Assembly (NCBI GenBank): GCA_947085405.1
Contig: CAMTWO010000035.1
Coordinates: forward strand, 34,654 to 98,653
DNA from: JASEGV01 sp947085405
GTDB lineage: Bacteria > Bacteroidota > Ignavibacteria > UBA10030 > BY39
Reading direction: 5' to 3'
DNA: 64,000 nucleotides
Shown here: piece by piece, positions 39,589 to 47,854 of the stretch
How the letters are laid out: the number at the start of each line of letters is the position of its first letter
How positions within the stretch are numbered: position 1 is the first letter of the stretch
Made by a program: the position numbers and the translations under genes
Notes under the pieces: generated by a model
Database searches by the model: none
What the model saw: the letters and a program-made list of their open reading frames with translations, nothing else
What the model was told of the DNA's origin: nothing

Positions 39589-40377
39589 ATGAATAAGATT
39601 GTTCTTTTTTTAGTGATAATTTTTTTATCATTCACAACTTTAACCTTGACGCAGGATGTTTCTAACGAAACAAAAGTGTCTCAATTAATTCTGGAGGGAG
39701 ATAATTTTGCTGAAGTTACATTCGAAAATCAAAAAGCTCTTTCAAAATATTTAGAAGCTGCGGCATTATCAAAAAAGAATTATGAAATTTACTGGAAGAT
39801 CAGCCGGTGTTATGTTGATATCGGTGAGCACTATCCGGCAAATACCGATGCTGAAAAAGCAAAACAGGAACAGACTTACAAAACTGCTTACGCGTATGCC
39901 GACAGTGCTGTAAAAATAAATCCTACCGGTTCAATGGGATATGCGCGGCGTGCCATCGCTAACGGACGTATTGCATTGTTTAAAGGAATTTGGGAGAACA
40001 TCGGACTTGTAAAACAGACCAAAGCCGATTTAGATAAAGCGATAGAATTAGATAACAAAAATGCGACTGCGTATTATGTTTTAGGACGCACCAACACGAA
40101 GGTAAGCGAGAAGAGCAAAATAATTCGTTGGCCCCTCGGCTTGGGATGGGCTAACTTAGATGATGCTGTAAAAAATTATGAAAAGGCAGTTTCGCTGCGT
40201 CCCGATTTTATTATGTACCGCCTCGATGCCGCCCGTGCTTACGTTGAGTTAAAACAGTATGCAAAAGCTAAAGAGCATTTGAACATTATAGCTACTTTGA
40301 AAACTCAAGACGAGGACGACGATAAGTTTCGTAAAGAAGCGAAGGAGTTGTTGGATACGATAATAAGAGACTTCTGA
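39589..40377 (+). CDS. Exported TPR-repeat protein
   Basis: This 262-residue protein has a signal peptide (NKIVLFLVIIFLSFTTLTLTQ). Helical repeats resembling tetratricopeptide units follow: YEIYWKISRCYVDIGEHYP, AYAYADSAVKINPTGSMGYARRAIANGRIAL, LDKAIELDNKNATAYYVLGRTN and YEKAVSLRPDFIMYRLDAARAYVELKQYAKAKEHL. It probably serves as a periplasmic scaffold. It resembles regulator of microtubule dynamics-like TPR proteins in bacteria, but no precise role is known. It ends a + strand run after the etf genes. Confidence 0.8.
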   Translation: MNKIVLFLVIIFLSFTTLTLTQDVSNETKVSQLILEGDNFAEVTFENQKALSKYLEAAALSKKNYEIYWKISRCYVDIGEHYPANTDAEKAKQEQTYKTAYAYADSAVKINPTGSMGYARRAIANGRIALFKGIWENIGLVKQTKADLDKAIELDNKNATAYYVLGRTNTKVSEKSKIIRWPLGLGWANLDDAVKNYEKAVSLRPDFIMYRLDAARAYVELKQYAKAKEHLNIIATLKTQDEDDDKFRKEAKELLDTIIRDF

Positions 40378-40410
40378 AAAATTAAATCTGTAATGTATAA
40401 ATAATTTTCA

Positions 40411-40467
40411 TAGAACACAGAAAATTATCTGTGCTGATCCGTTGAATCAGTGTCAATCCGTGTTCTA
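40411..40467. repeat. Inverted-repeat sequence of a common dispersed type
   Basis: TAGAACAC (40411-40418) and GTGTTCTA (40460-40467) bound a stretch with ATCTGTGCTGATCC and AATCAGTGTCAATCCGTG. This resembles the widespread intergenic repeats built on ATCCGTGTCAATC. No gene is seen in it. Confidence 0.5.
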
Positions 40468-40483
40468 TTTTCTATTAAAGATA

Positions 40484-40514
40484 AAAGCCCGGCTTTAATT
40501 GTAAGTTGGGCTTT
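40484..40514. terminator. Bidirectional terminator between TPR and pdxJ genes
   Basis: AAAGCCCGGCTT (40484-40495) pairs with AAGTTGGGCTTT (40503-40514), 12 bp with two G-U pairs, and is flanked by A- and T-rich ends. It separates two convergent genes. Confidence 0.75.
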
Positions 40515-40516
40515 GT

Positions 40517-41233
40517 TTATTTTGTAGTGATTAGCTTCTTCATTTCGCGAACTGCATTCTCTAAACCCACAAACATCGACCTGACGATTATAGCATAACC
40601 TATACTAACCTCATCAATTTCTTTTATTTTTGCAATCGGCTTGATGTTTTCGTAATCCAATCCGTGTCCCGCATTAACTCCCAAACCTAATTGCTTTGCA
40701 TACATTGCGGTAGTTTGTATTCTGCTTAGATGCATTTCAATTTGTCTTTTCGTTTTGGCTTCAGCGTATTCACCTGTGTGAATTTCGATCATATCAGCAC
40801 CGATTGCTTTCGAAGCTTCCAATTGTTCATCTACTGGATCAATAAATAAGCTAACTTTTATTCCGCTGTCGTGAAGCTGCTGAATTGATCTCTTGAGGGA
40901 AGTTTTATATTTAACTACATCAAGCCCGCCTTCAGTCGTCAACTCTTTCCGCCGTTCGGGAACCAACGTGCATAAATCCGGCTTAACTCGTTTTGCAATT
41001 CTTACGATTTCCTGTGTGGCAGCCATTTCTAAATCTAATTTCGTAGCTACCGATTTTCGTAATCTATAAACATCATCATCCTTGATATGGCGGCGGTCTT
41101 CACGCAAATGGCAAACAATACATTCAGCCCCTGCCTTTTCGGCTAACAAAGCCGCTTCGAGGGGGTCGGGTTCTTTCCCTCCCCGTGCATTTCTTAATGT
41201 TGCAATATGGTCGATGTTTATCGCTAATCTCAT
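40517..41233 (-). CDS. pdxJ: Pyridoxine 5'-phosphate synthase
   Basis: PdxJ makes pyridoxine 5'-phosphate from deoxyxylulose 5-phosphate and 3-amino-2-oxopropyl phosphate in the DXP-dependent vitamin B6 route. The 238-residue TIM barrel starts RLAINIDHIATLRNARGG. Other standard parts are CHLREDRRHI, TLVPERRKELTTEGGLDV, IEIHTGEYA and LGVNAGHGLDYEN. Its start overlaps the ybbR stop by four bases (ATGA). Confidence 0.95.
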   Translation of the reverse strand: MRLAINIDHIATLRNARGGKEPDPLEAALLAEKAGAECIVCHLREDRRHIKDDDVYRLRKSVATKLDLEMAATQEIVRIAKRVKPDLCTLVPERRKELTTEGGLDVVKYKTSLKRSIQQLHDSGIKVSLFIDPVDEQLEASKAIGADMIEIHTGEYAEAKTKRQIEMHLSRIQTTAMYAKQLGLGVNAGHGLDYENIKPIAKIKEIDEVSIGYAIIVRSMFVGLENAVREMKKLITTK

Positions 41234-42156
41234 TGTAATCGTTTTCTAATTATGTATTGAAATTGGTCGGGTTGTTTACGGACAATTTTTAAACCGTCCG
41301 GAATTGTTATTTCGGGTTGAATATATCCTGTTGAATCAGCTAATAAATATTGATAATCTATATACGCTTTTATATATTCGGAAGAAAAATCTGCAAGCAT
41401 ATCAATGCTGCCGCGAATTATTACATCTAATTTTGGAGGTATTAAAATAACTTCGCGGTTAGGAGGTAATAATCTGATTTCAATGTTGATTCCGGGGAAG
41501 GTTTTTTCTGCAAACGGCTGTACGTTTATACTGTAATTAATTTCACTCTGTTCGAGGCTGAGTATATACTGCGGCGGTTCGGTTAGCTTAAGTGTTGTGT
41601 TCAACGGTTTGCTGGTTTCTACAAATTTTTTCTTTTCTGTGGTCCATTCGTTCAAAGTATCGAGTATGCTCTTCGCCCCTTTGATAACGACGCTGTCGGG
41701 CAGAATACTCGCCACGCCGATTTGTCCGTAACCGTCGCTGAATTCCACATCTACATCAGTAATAACTTTTACTTTCTTTTCTGAAGATACATCAATTTCA
41801 AGTGCAATCGAGTCGGGGGAGGAGTCCAGCAAAGTAATTTCCGGTGGCAGCAAGAAATAATCGGAAATAAAATAATCTGTATAAACGATGGAACTTTTTG
41901 AAAAATATGAAGCATCTATAAGAAATATTTTCTCGCTGGTAATTGTATATTTCAAAAGATGCCAACCGGTGCCCTTCAATTTCATTGTTACTGATTTTGG
42001 TAGAGTCTTTTTTAAAGCAGATTGAGGGGGTAAATTTTTGAGTTGGACAGGGAGTGATACAAAAGTTGTGTATTCGTAAGTCATGCTTACCGACGCCCAC
42101 AATAATGTTGCAAACAAAATTGTAGCAAGTATTATGTGCCAGTGCTTCGATTTCAT
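41230..42156 (-). CDS. YbbR-domain membrane-anchored protein
   Basis: This 308-residue protein has one N-terminal span (WHIILATILFATLLWASVSM). Repeated YbbR-like beta domains are recognised by VSLPVQLKNLPPQSALKKTLPKSVTMKLKGTGWHLL and by LPDSVVIKGAKSILDTL. In Gram-positive bacteria the homologue CdaR regulates diadenylate cyclase CdaA; no cyclase gene is beside it here. It is read with pdxJ. A strong terminator just upstream isolates it from the shell protein genes. Confidence 0.8.
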   Translation of the reverse strand: MKSKHWHIILATILFATLLWASVSMTYEYTTFVSLPVQLKNLPPQSALKKTLPKSVTMKLKGTGWHLLKYTITSEKIFLIDASYFSKSSIVYTDYFISDYFLLPPEITLLDSSPDSIALEIDVSSEKKVKVITDVDVEFSDGYGQIGVASILPDSVVIKGAKSILDTLNEWTTEKKKFVETSKPLNTTLKLTEPPQYILSLEQSEINYSINVQPFAEKTFPGINIEIRLLPPNREVILIPPKLDVIIRGSIDMLADFSSEYIKAYIDYQYLLADSTGYIQPEITIPDGLKIVRKQPDQFQYIIRKRLQ

Positions 42157-42173
42157 TTGTTACTAAATAAAAA

Positions 42174-42227
42174 AACTCCATCTTTCGTTTGAAATGAAGA
42201 ACGTAAAACGTTCTGAAAGATGGAGTT
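42174..42227 (-). terminator. Rho-independent terminator after the shell protein genes
   Basis: AACTCCATCTTTC (42174-42186) and GAAAGATGGAGTT (42215-42227) form a perfect 13-bp stem with a smaller ACGT-based hairpin in the loop. Read on the minus strand, a T-run follows. It ends the microcompartment unit. Confidence 0.85.
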
Positions 42228-42244
42228 CTTGAATTAAATTTTTG

Positions 42245-42847
42245 TTACTTGGGAAATTTAGCATTCATTAGTTCAGTAATCAGCTTTTCTTTGTTAGCCA
42301 TCGAAATTTGTCTGCCGAATATTGTTAAACCCTCGACACCCCTTGCGTATTTCCGGAGTTGATGTACGCTCAATGACTCAAGCTGTTGCAGATATTCCTG
42401 TTCCGTTGAGGATTCCGGTAAAACCTTTTCCTCAACGATTACGGCTTCTTCTTTAATTTCTTTAGCCGGAGGTTTTGCCTCTCGTGGTTTCGTTTTCTTT
42501 TCACGGATTGGCTTTGTTTTTTCAGCAATTACTTTTGGCATGAACGGTGGTATTGGCGGCATCTCCGATTTTGTAAATATCAAATTTTTGAGTTCACCAA
42601 TCGGGCGTGGAATAACGTGAGTCGAAATAAGCTCTCCGACACGCGCTGCTGCAGCCGCGCCGGCATCGACTGCCGCCCGCACTGCGGCAACATCACCTAT
42701 CAACTTGATCGTTACAAAGCCGCCTCGAATTTTTTCGCTGCCAACAAGTTTCACATCGGCTGCTTTAGTAGCAGCATCGGCGGCTTCAATCGATCCGATC
42801 AAACCTCGAGTCTCAATTAAACCGAGTGCAAAATCTAACATTTCCAT
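42245..42847 (-). CDS. Bacterial microcompartment shell protein (BMC-H) with C-terminal extension
   Basis: Residues about 4-88 are a BMC domain of the hexameric shell type (ALGLIETRGLIGSIEAADAATKAA, VRAAVDAGAAAAARVGELISTHVIPRP). A basic, Pro/Lys-rich linker follows (about 110-160). The last 40 residues, LESLSVHQLRKYARGVEGLTIFGRQISMANKEKLI, look like a small SAP/Rho-N-like helical module that could bind nucleic acid or cargo. Extended shell proteins such as PduK or EutK also carry extra domains. It lies 15 bases after the second shell gene. Confidence 0.88.
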   Translation of the reverse strand: MEMLDFALGLIETRGLIGSIEAADAATKAADVKLVGSEKIRGGFVTIKLIGDVAAVRAAVDAGAAAAARVGELISTHVIPRPIGELKNLIFTKSEMPPIPPFMPKVIAEKTKPIREKKTKPREAKPPAKEIKEEAVIVEEKVLPESSTEQEYLQQLESLSVHQLRKYARGVEGLTIFGRQISMANKEKLITELMNAKFPK

Positions 42848-42862
42848 TTTTAACCTTCCGGT

Positions 42863-43159
42863 TTATTTTCCGTCGGGACGCTTGGGAAGAATTAATTCAA
42901 CATCAATATGCGGACGTGGGATTACGTGTACCGATACCAATTCGCCGACTCTTTGAGCCGCCGCCGCCCCTGCATCTGTTGCCGCTTTTACTGCTCCGAC
43001 ATCGCCGCGAACCATTACGGTTACATATCCGCCACCGATAACTTCTTTACCAATTAAGGTTACTTTTGCGGCTTTTACCATTGCGTCGGCTGCTTCAATT
43101 GAACCAACCAATCCTTTTGTTTCTACCATTCCTAATGCGTCTAATGAAATATCTGGCAT
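42863..43159 (-). CDS. Bacterial microcompartment hexameric shell protein (BMC-H)
   Basis: This 98-residue protein is a single BMC domain like PduA or EutM, forming facets of a protein organelle. Seen motifs are ALGMVETKGLVGSIEAADAMVKAA, LIGKEVIGGGYVTVMVRGDVGAVKAATDAGAAAA and VHVIPRPHIDVELILPK. The pore-lining loop between the conserved strands would be around the VIGGGYV segment. It is first of two shell genes. There is no BMC-P pentamer, BMC-T or signature enzyme in the window. Confidence 0.93.
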   Translation of the reverse strand: MPDISLDALGMVETKGLVGSIEAADAMVKAAKVTLIGKEVIGGGYVTVMVRGDVGAVKAATDAGAAAAQRVGELVSVHVIPRPHIDVELILPKRPDGK

Positions 43160-43247
43160 AAAAAATTCCTGTAAATGTTTAAGATATAGTTAAATAAAGA
43201 AAAAACTCAAAACGAATATAAGCAATTGGGAGCATAATGTCAAATAC

Positions 43248-45713
43248 TTACTTTTTTTGCTCCTTTTTTGAAAATAATCCAATTAAAATTAGTAAAATCG
43301 AAATTCCCCATCCTATGTGCGATATTATGAAACCTGTTTTGTAAATACCGGGATCGAAAATAAATTCAATTTTGTGCTCACCGGCGGGCACAACTACCGA
43401 CCTTAAAACGTAGTTGGTTTTATATATTTCAGTCTCTTTACCATCAATGTATGCTTTCCAACCAGCAGGATAATAAACTTCGCTCAAAACAAGTAACGAT
43501 GTGTTGTTGCAATAAGTCGAAAGCTCGATCAAGTTTGTCTTGTAGTTTAGTGTATTAATATGTACAGAATCGGACTTGATAGGGAGTGTTGATGGCTGTT
43601 TTTCGAGAACGGCTTTTGTACGGCTATCAAATTCTGACGAATTCAGTATCCTGAAAACCTCAGTTTTGTTTTTAGCGACAATAGCTTCGTTCACGAAGAA
43701 AGCTCTCGGTTGATAGGCGGGATTTAAATAGGTTGCGGTTTGTTTATTTTGATCATAGGCAGCGATTGTAAATTTATCCTCCGGCAGCCTTCCTTGGAAT
43801 ATTAAATATTTTGTGTTCAGCATATTTACGATGTTCATATTTATCGGGAACATCGGGTCGGTGCTATTGTATAAACACGAATCAATCATATCCTGATAAA
43901 TTTTAATTTTTGCAGGGCTGTATCCGCCAATTGATTCGATTGTATGATACATCCAGGTATTATCCATGAATAATTGCCCGAGAGGAAAAATGCGATACTG
44001 CGATTTATCTGTTTTCAGAAATTGTACGTTTTGGTCGGGTGCAAAATGTTGTTCGGCAGCGGATTTCGGTTTTGGGTCAACATATTTTGTATCAATTATG
44101 AATAAGTCGATTATCAATATCAGAATCAACGCTGATCCCAAAATAGTTGATTTGATTTTGTTGTTGAGGTATAAGGCGATTAATCCAAGCGATGCTAACG
44201 CAATGATTGCAAATTTTATATAATCTTTCCACAACATATCAAAGCGGATTTCTTTTAACTGCTGTAATACCTGAGGAGCTTGTGCGGCATATTGTTGTTG
44301 AAGTTGCTGCATGTCGCCATCCTTAACAAACATAGATCCGGAGAGCGTAGTGTAAATAGTAGATTTTCCGATAAAGCCGATTACTAAAATGGTTGCAATA
44401 ATTCCCATTGCGATGTAAAGCCCTTTTCGCATTTTGGTAGTATCCAACTTCGCCGGAAGTTCGATAAAGAAAGTTAATCCGTAAGCGGCTAACATTCCGA
44501 ACACGAGGGGGAGTAGATGCAGTATCATTGTTGGGGCGCGGAATTTATTGAAGAATGGCAGGTAGTTAAAGAGCAAATCATAAAATGGAAAATGTTTTCC
44601 GAAGGAGATTAAAAATAACAGAACTGCAAAGAGTGCAAAGAATATCGTGCCTTTATTCCTTTTGTATATCAAAGCAATTATGCCGAGGATAATAGGAACT
44701 ATGCCGAAATAAACTGTGCTATTTGTAAAAGGCATCCATCCCCAGTAATAAGGTGATGAGAAGCCGAAGAAGGAGGGGATTAACAAGTTCATTATTTCGA
44801 ACGGATGGAACGACCAATTAGTAGCATAGTCGTAGTTAAGTCCACCTGGAGTTCCTGCCTCGCCGCCTCCACGTATTGAGTATTGCGAATATTCATACGT
44901 CGATAGATATACGTAGGAAGCAATCGCAAAACCGAGAATCAAAGTTATAAAAAAGAAAACAGCAGTTTTGCTCATCAGTAATTTTTGTGATTTAAAATTT
45001 AAAATGAATTCATACACAAAAAATAATCCGATAAGCATAAATCCATAGTAAACCATCTGAACGTGGTTTGATAAAAGAGCTGTACCAATAGCAACCGATA
45101 ACAAACCGAGTGAAAGTAAGTTTCGTTTTTCAAATAAGTGATAGGTTAACAAAAGCATTAGCGGAATGTAACTTAATGCCATCATTTTTGAGCCGTGCCC
45201 TTCGCCCGCAAGTCCGACAGCATAAGGCGAAAGCATAAAAACAATTGCAGCGAGCAGTGCAGGGATGTGCGAAAAGTGCCAGGTTCTTGCAAGCAGGAAC
45301 ATAAAAATTCCGGCAAGGAAATAATGAAGCACGAACCAGCTCATTTCTCCATTTAAGAATAAAAGTTTTCCGACGAATTGAATAGCAGTTTGAATATAAC
45401 TTACATTATGTGGAATAGAAGCTAAACTTCCGAATCCCGGCATTCCGCTGAAGATTTGGGGAAACCAAAGTGGAATTTGCCCCTCCTTTTGCTGAAGATA
45501 TTCGCCGGCTTTTGCCCATGCGTGCGCTGCGGCTGTGTCTCCGGCATCCGAAAATATTTGATTCTTGAAAATTATTTGGTTGAATAAAATCACCACTAAA
45601 AGAAAGATGATACCTATGGAGATAAAATCTTTCTTTAAATCAGAAAGATTATCGAACCAACTTGTTTTTGTGGTTGATGCTACTGTATGATGGGTTTTCT
45701 TAATTTTTGCCAT
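43248..45713 (-). CDS. YfhO-family polytopic membrane protein
   Basis: This 821-residue protein has about 13 spans and a long C-terminal soluble part. The start FSDAGDTAAAHAWAKAGEYLQQKEGQIPLWFPQIFSGMPGF and the later SYSPAKIKIY-like GGYSPAKIKIYQ segment fit the YfhO family, relatives of GT-C glycosyltransferases. The end has VLSEVYYPAGWKAYIDGKETEIYKTNYVLRSVVVPAG, typical of these proteins. It likely acts in surface glycan or glycoprotein work at the inner membrane. It is a single gene, separated from the shell genes by 88 bases. Confidence 0.85.
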   Translation of the reverse strand: MAKIKKTHHTVASTTKTSWFDNLSDLKKDFISIGIIFLLVVILFNQIIFKNQIFSDAGDTAAAHAWAKAGEYLQQKEGQIPLWFPQIFSGMPGFGSLASIPHNVSYIQTAIQFVGKLLFLNGEMSWFVLHYFLAGIFMFLLARTWHFSHIPALLAAIVFMLSPYAVGLAGEGHGSKMMALSYIPLMLLLTYHLFEKRNLLSLGLLSVAIGTALLSNHVQMVYYGFMLIGLFFVYEFILNFKSQKLLMSKTAVFFFITLILGFAIASYVYLSTYEYSQYSIRGGGEAGTPGGLNYDYATNWSFHPFEIMNLLIPSFFGFSSPYYWGWMPFTNSTVYFGIVPIILGIIALIYKRNKGTIFFALFAVLLFLISFGKHFPFYDLLFNYLPFFNKFRAPTMILHLLPLVFGMLAAYGLTFFIELPAKLDTTKMRKGLYIAMGIIATILVIGFIGKSTIYTTLSGSMFVKDGDMQQLQQQYAAQAPQVLQQLKEIRFDMLWKDYIKFAIIALASLGLIALYLNNKIKSTILGSALILILIIDLFIIDTKYVDPKPKSAAEQHFAPDQNVQFLKTDKSQYRIFPLGQLFMDNTWMYHTIESIGGYSPAKIKIYQDMIDSCLYNSTDPMFPINMNIVNMLNTKYLIFQGRLPEDKFTIAAYDQNKQTATYLNPAYQPRAFFVNEAIVAKNKTEVFRILNSSEFDSRTKAVLEKQPSTLPIKSDSVHINTLNYKTNLIELSTYCNNTSLLVLSEVYYPAGWKAYIDGKETEIYKTNYVLRSVVVPAGEHKIEFIFDPGIYKTGFIISHIGWGISILLILIGLFSKKEQKK

Positions 45714-45795
45714 TTGTTACTTTCATAATGAGTTAAATTTCTCGAAAATATAAACAAAACTCTATAAAACTCCAAGACTGAAATTCACAAAAAAA

Positions 45796-45833
45796 AACCC
45801 GTTACAAATCTGTTTGATAATTTATAACGGTTT
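45796..45833 (-). terminator. Rho-independent terminator after the FG-GAP protein gene
   Basis: On the minus strand AAACCGTTA pairs with TAACGGGTT (one mismatch or bulge) and nine T residues follow. It ends the tandem FG-GAP genes. Confidence 0.75.
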
Positions 45834-45863
45834 AAATATTCGATGTTAAAAAAAATCTGAATT

Positions 45864-47726
45864 TTATTTGAGTAGTATCATATTTTTTACATCTACATAT
45901 TCTTGTGTTTGTAATTTGTAGTAATAGACACCGGCGGGGAAGTTGCTTGCATTCCAATCGATTTCGTAATTCCCTTTTGGTTTAGCTTCATTCATTAGAG
46001 GAACTATTTCTCTACCAAGAATATCGAAAATTTTAAGAGAGATGAAAGTTTCTTTATGAAGAGAAAAAGATATACGTGTAGAGGGATTAAAAGGATTGGG
46101 ATAGTTTTGATAAAGGTAGAAATCGTTTGGGAGATTCTCTTCAATAATATCACCGCTTGATGTAACGGTAAATGTGTGTTCAGAAGCAAATGACGATCCT
46201 GCATACCCGTTATCAACTGCTTGGACACTCCAGTAATAAGTGCCGGGAGGTAAGTTTTTAATATCCCATTTTTTCATAAATATTTGATTTCCGAATTTCG
46301 GTGTACGTCGATATCCCGTCGATACATTCGCGATGGGAGATACAATTTCGTGTCCGCCAGGTGTTTTTCCCATGCGAAGGTTATAAGTTAATGCATTACT
46401 GGCAGTTTGATTGTCGGTTGAAGCATTCCAAGTCAGTTGGGATTTTCCTGATGATGTAATAATTGACAGATTGTTGGGCGTTGATGGTGATGTGTTTGAG
46501 TTTTGAGAATTGTTTTTGTAAATCTTTGTAACAGGATAGTAAGGACCTAAATAATGAAAATATGGTCTCGATACAGTTCCTCCTGTCATGAGCAAGTCTA
46601 ATTTTCCATCTTCGTTAAAATCACCCCACGCAAGCGATCCAAACCAAGTACCGGTAATATTGGCATTTATATCCACAAACATTCCTAAGTCGTTGCGGTA
46701 AATTTTTGTTGTTGGATTTGTTCCATACCAAAAATCTTCTGCACCTGAGACTGCCAGGTCGAGGTCGCCATCATTGTCATAATCGCCCCAAGCTAAAGCG
46801 CTGATAGCCATAGGTTTTAAAGGAGCATTAATATCAATAAAACTTATTCCAGCATTATTTCTATAAATCTTTGTAACTGGCTGGCCAAAAGAAATGCCGC
46901 TTAAAGCGATATCTAAATATCCATCGTTATTATAGTCGCCCCAGGCAACTGCACTACTGTTTACTGCTTGTAATTGAGCGTATGTATTTATAAATGTTAT
47001 ATTGCCGTTTTGTAATTCATTCCGATAGAGTCGGGTGATAGTACTATAATGACCGTATCCGGTTAATAGAATGTCTAAATCCCCATCGTTATCATAATCG
47101 CCTGCGGCGATAGAACTTCCCCAAACACCGGGGAGACCTGCATTAATATCAACAAAATTGTTATCGGTGTTTTTATAAATTTTTGTGTAAAAAGTTGAAC
47201 CGTTATCTGGCGAACCGCTTATCAGTAAATCTAAAAGACCATCGTTATCGAAATCAGCCCAAATTACTGATCCGCCACATAACCCCATCAATGGTGCATT
47301 AATGTCTATCAAGTTGCCACTCTCATTTCGATAAATCTTGGTAACATTATTGAAACCAGTTGTATCAACTCTTCCGGCTATTGCCAAATCAAAATCCCCA
47401 TCATTGTCATAATCACCCCATGCAACTCCTCTTTCTGTCCAAAGTTGTATTAAAGGTGCTTCAATATCTGTAAAGCTGCCAAGGTCATTTCTATAAATCT
47501 TTGTTAAAAATTCTTTTGAATCGATAAGACCTGAAACAATAATATCTAGATCACCATCATTATCATAGTCAAACCAGACAGCATCACCCGCCATTACACC
47601 TGGAAATGGAGTAGCAACTTCTGTAAATGTGGTTGAATCGTTAAACATTTCGTTGTAATCGTTCCATACGGACACACTTTTTGTTTTGAGTTGTAAGATG
47701 TTCTCCTCAAGATCTTTAAAAGACAT
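45864..47726 (-). CDS. FG-GAP/VCBS repeat protein with T9SS sorting domain (short paralogue)
   Basis: The 620-residue frame carries seven repeats of the type VAWGDYDNDGDLDLAVSG, whose DxDNDGxxD loops bind calcium in integrin-like propellers. A fibronectin-like region (LSIITSSGKSQLTWNASTDNQ) follows, and a type A sorting domain (FYLYQNYPNPFNPST) ends in NMILLK. As given, it begins without a signal peptide. A signal peptide lies in the same frame directly upstream (47730-47840), cut off by one TGA. It is closely related to the next gene (47855-50872), also at DNA level, so it arose by tandem duplication. Expression as a surface protein depends on the TGA. Confidence 0.85.
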   Translation of the reverse strand: MSFKDLEENILQLKTKSVSVWNDYNEMFNDSTTFTEVATPFPGVMAGDAVWFDYDNDGDLDIIVSGLIDSKEFLTKIYRNDLGSFTDIEAPLIQLWTERGVAWGDYDNDGDFDLAIAGRVDTTGFNNVTKIYRNESGNLIDINAPLMGLCGGSVIWADFDNDGLLDLLISGSPDNGSTFYTKIYKNTDNNFVDINAGLPGVWGSSIAAGDYDNDGDLDILLTGYGHYSTITRLYRNELQNGNITFINTYAQLQAVNSSAVAWGDYNNDGYLDIALSGISFGQPVTKIYRNNAGISFIDINAPLKPMAISALAWGDYDNDGDLDLAVSGAEDFWYGTNPTTKIYRNDLGMFVDINANITGTWFGSLAWGDFNEDGKLDLLMTGGTVSRPYFHYLGPYYPVTKIYKNNSQNSNTSPSTPNNLSIITSSGKSQLTWNASTDNQTASNALTYNLRMGKTPGGHEIVSPIANVSTGYRRTPKFGNQIFMKKWDIKNLPPGTYYWSVQAVDNGYAGSSFASEHTFTVTSSGDIIEENLPNDFYLYQNYPNPFNPSTRISFSLHKETFISLKIFDILGREIVPLMNEAKPKGNYEIDWNASNFPAGVYYYKLQTQEYVDVKNMILLK

Positions 47727-47840
47727 TCAGCCTGAATTCAGATAATAAGTATGTTGTGAATAAACTGGAGAAAATAAAAAGATTATGGAGACACTTAAAT
47801 AAATCCATCTAGTGAAAAAATAAAAATTCTTACTACGCAT
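47727..47840 (-). other. Signal peptide coding stretch cut off by an in-frame TGA
   Basis: An ATG at 47840 has GGAGAT six bases before it and encodes RSKNFYFFTRWIYLSVSI and then IFLFSPVYSQ, an export signal. After 37 residues a TGA (47729-47727) stops it. The next codon, in the same frame, is the ATG at 47726. One substitution would restore a full-length secreted protein of about 658 residues. It may be a true nonsense mutation, read-through or a sequence error. Confidence 0.8.
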
Positions 47841-47854
47841 AATAATATCTCCTA

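Noticed and set aside
42617..43041. Several + strand frames opposite the shell protein genes
   Set aside because: Alanine/glycine-rich BMC genes read in reverse; no independent support.
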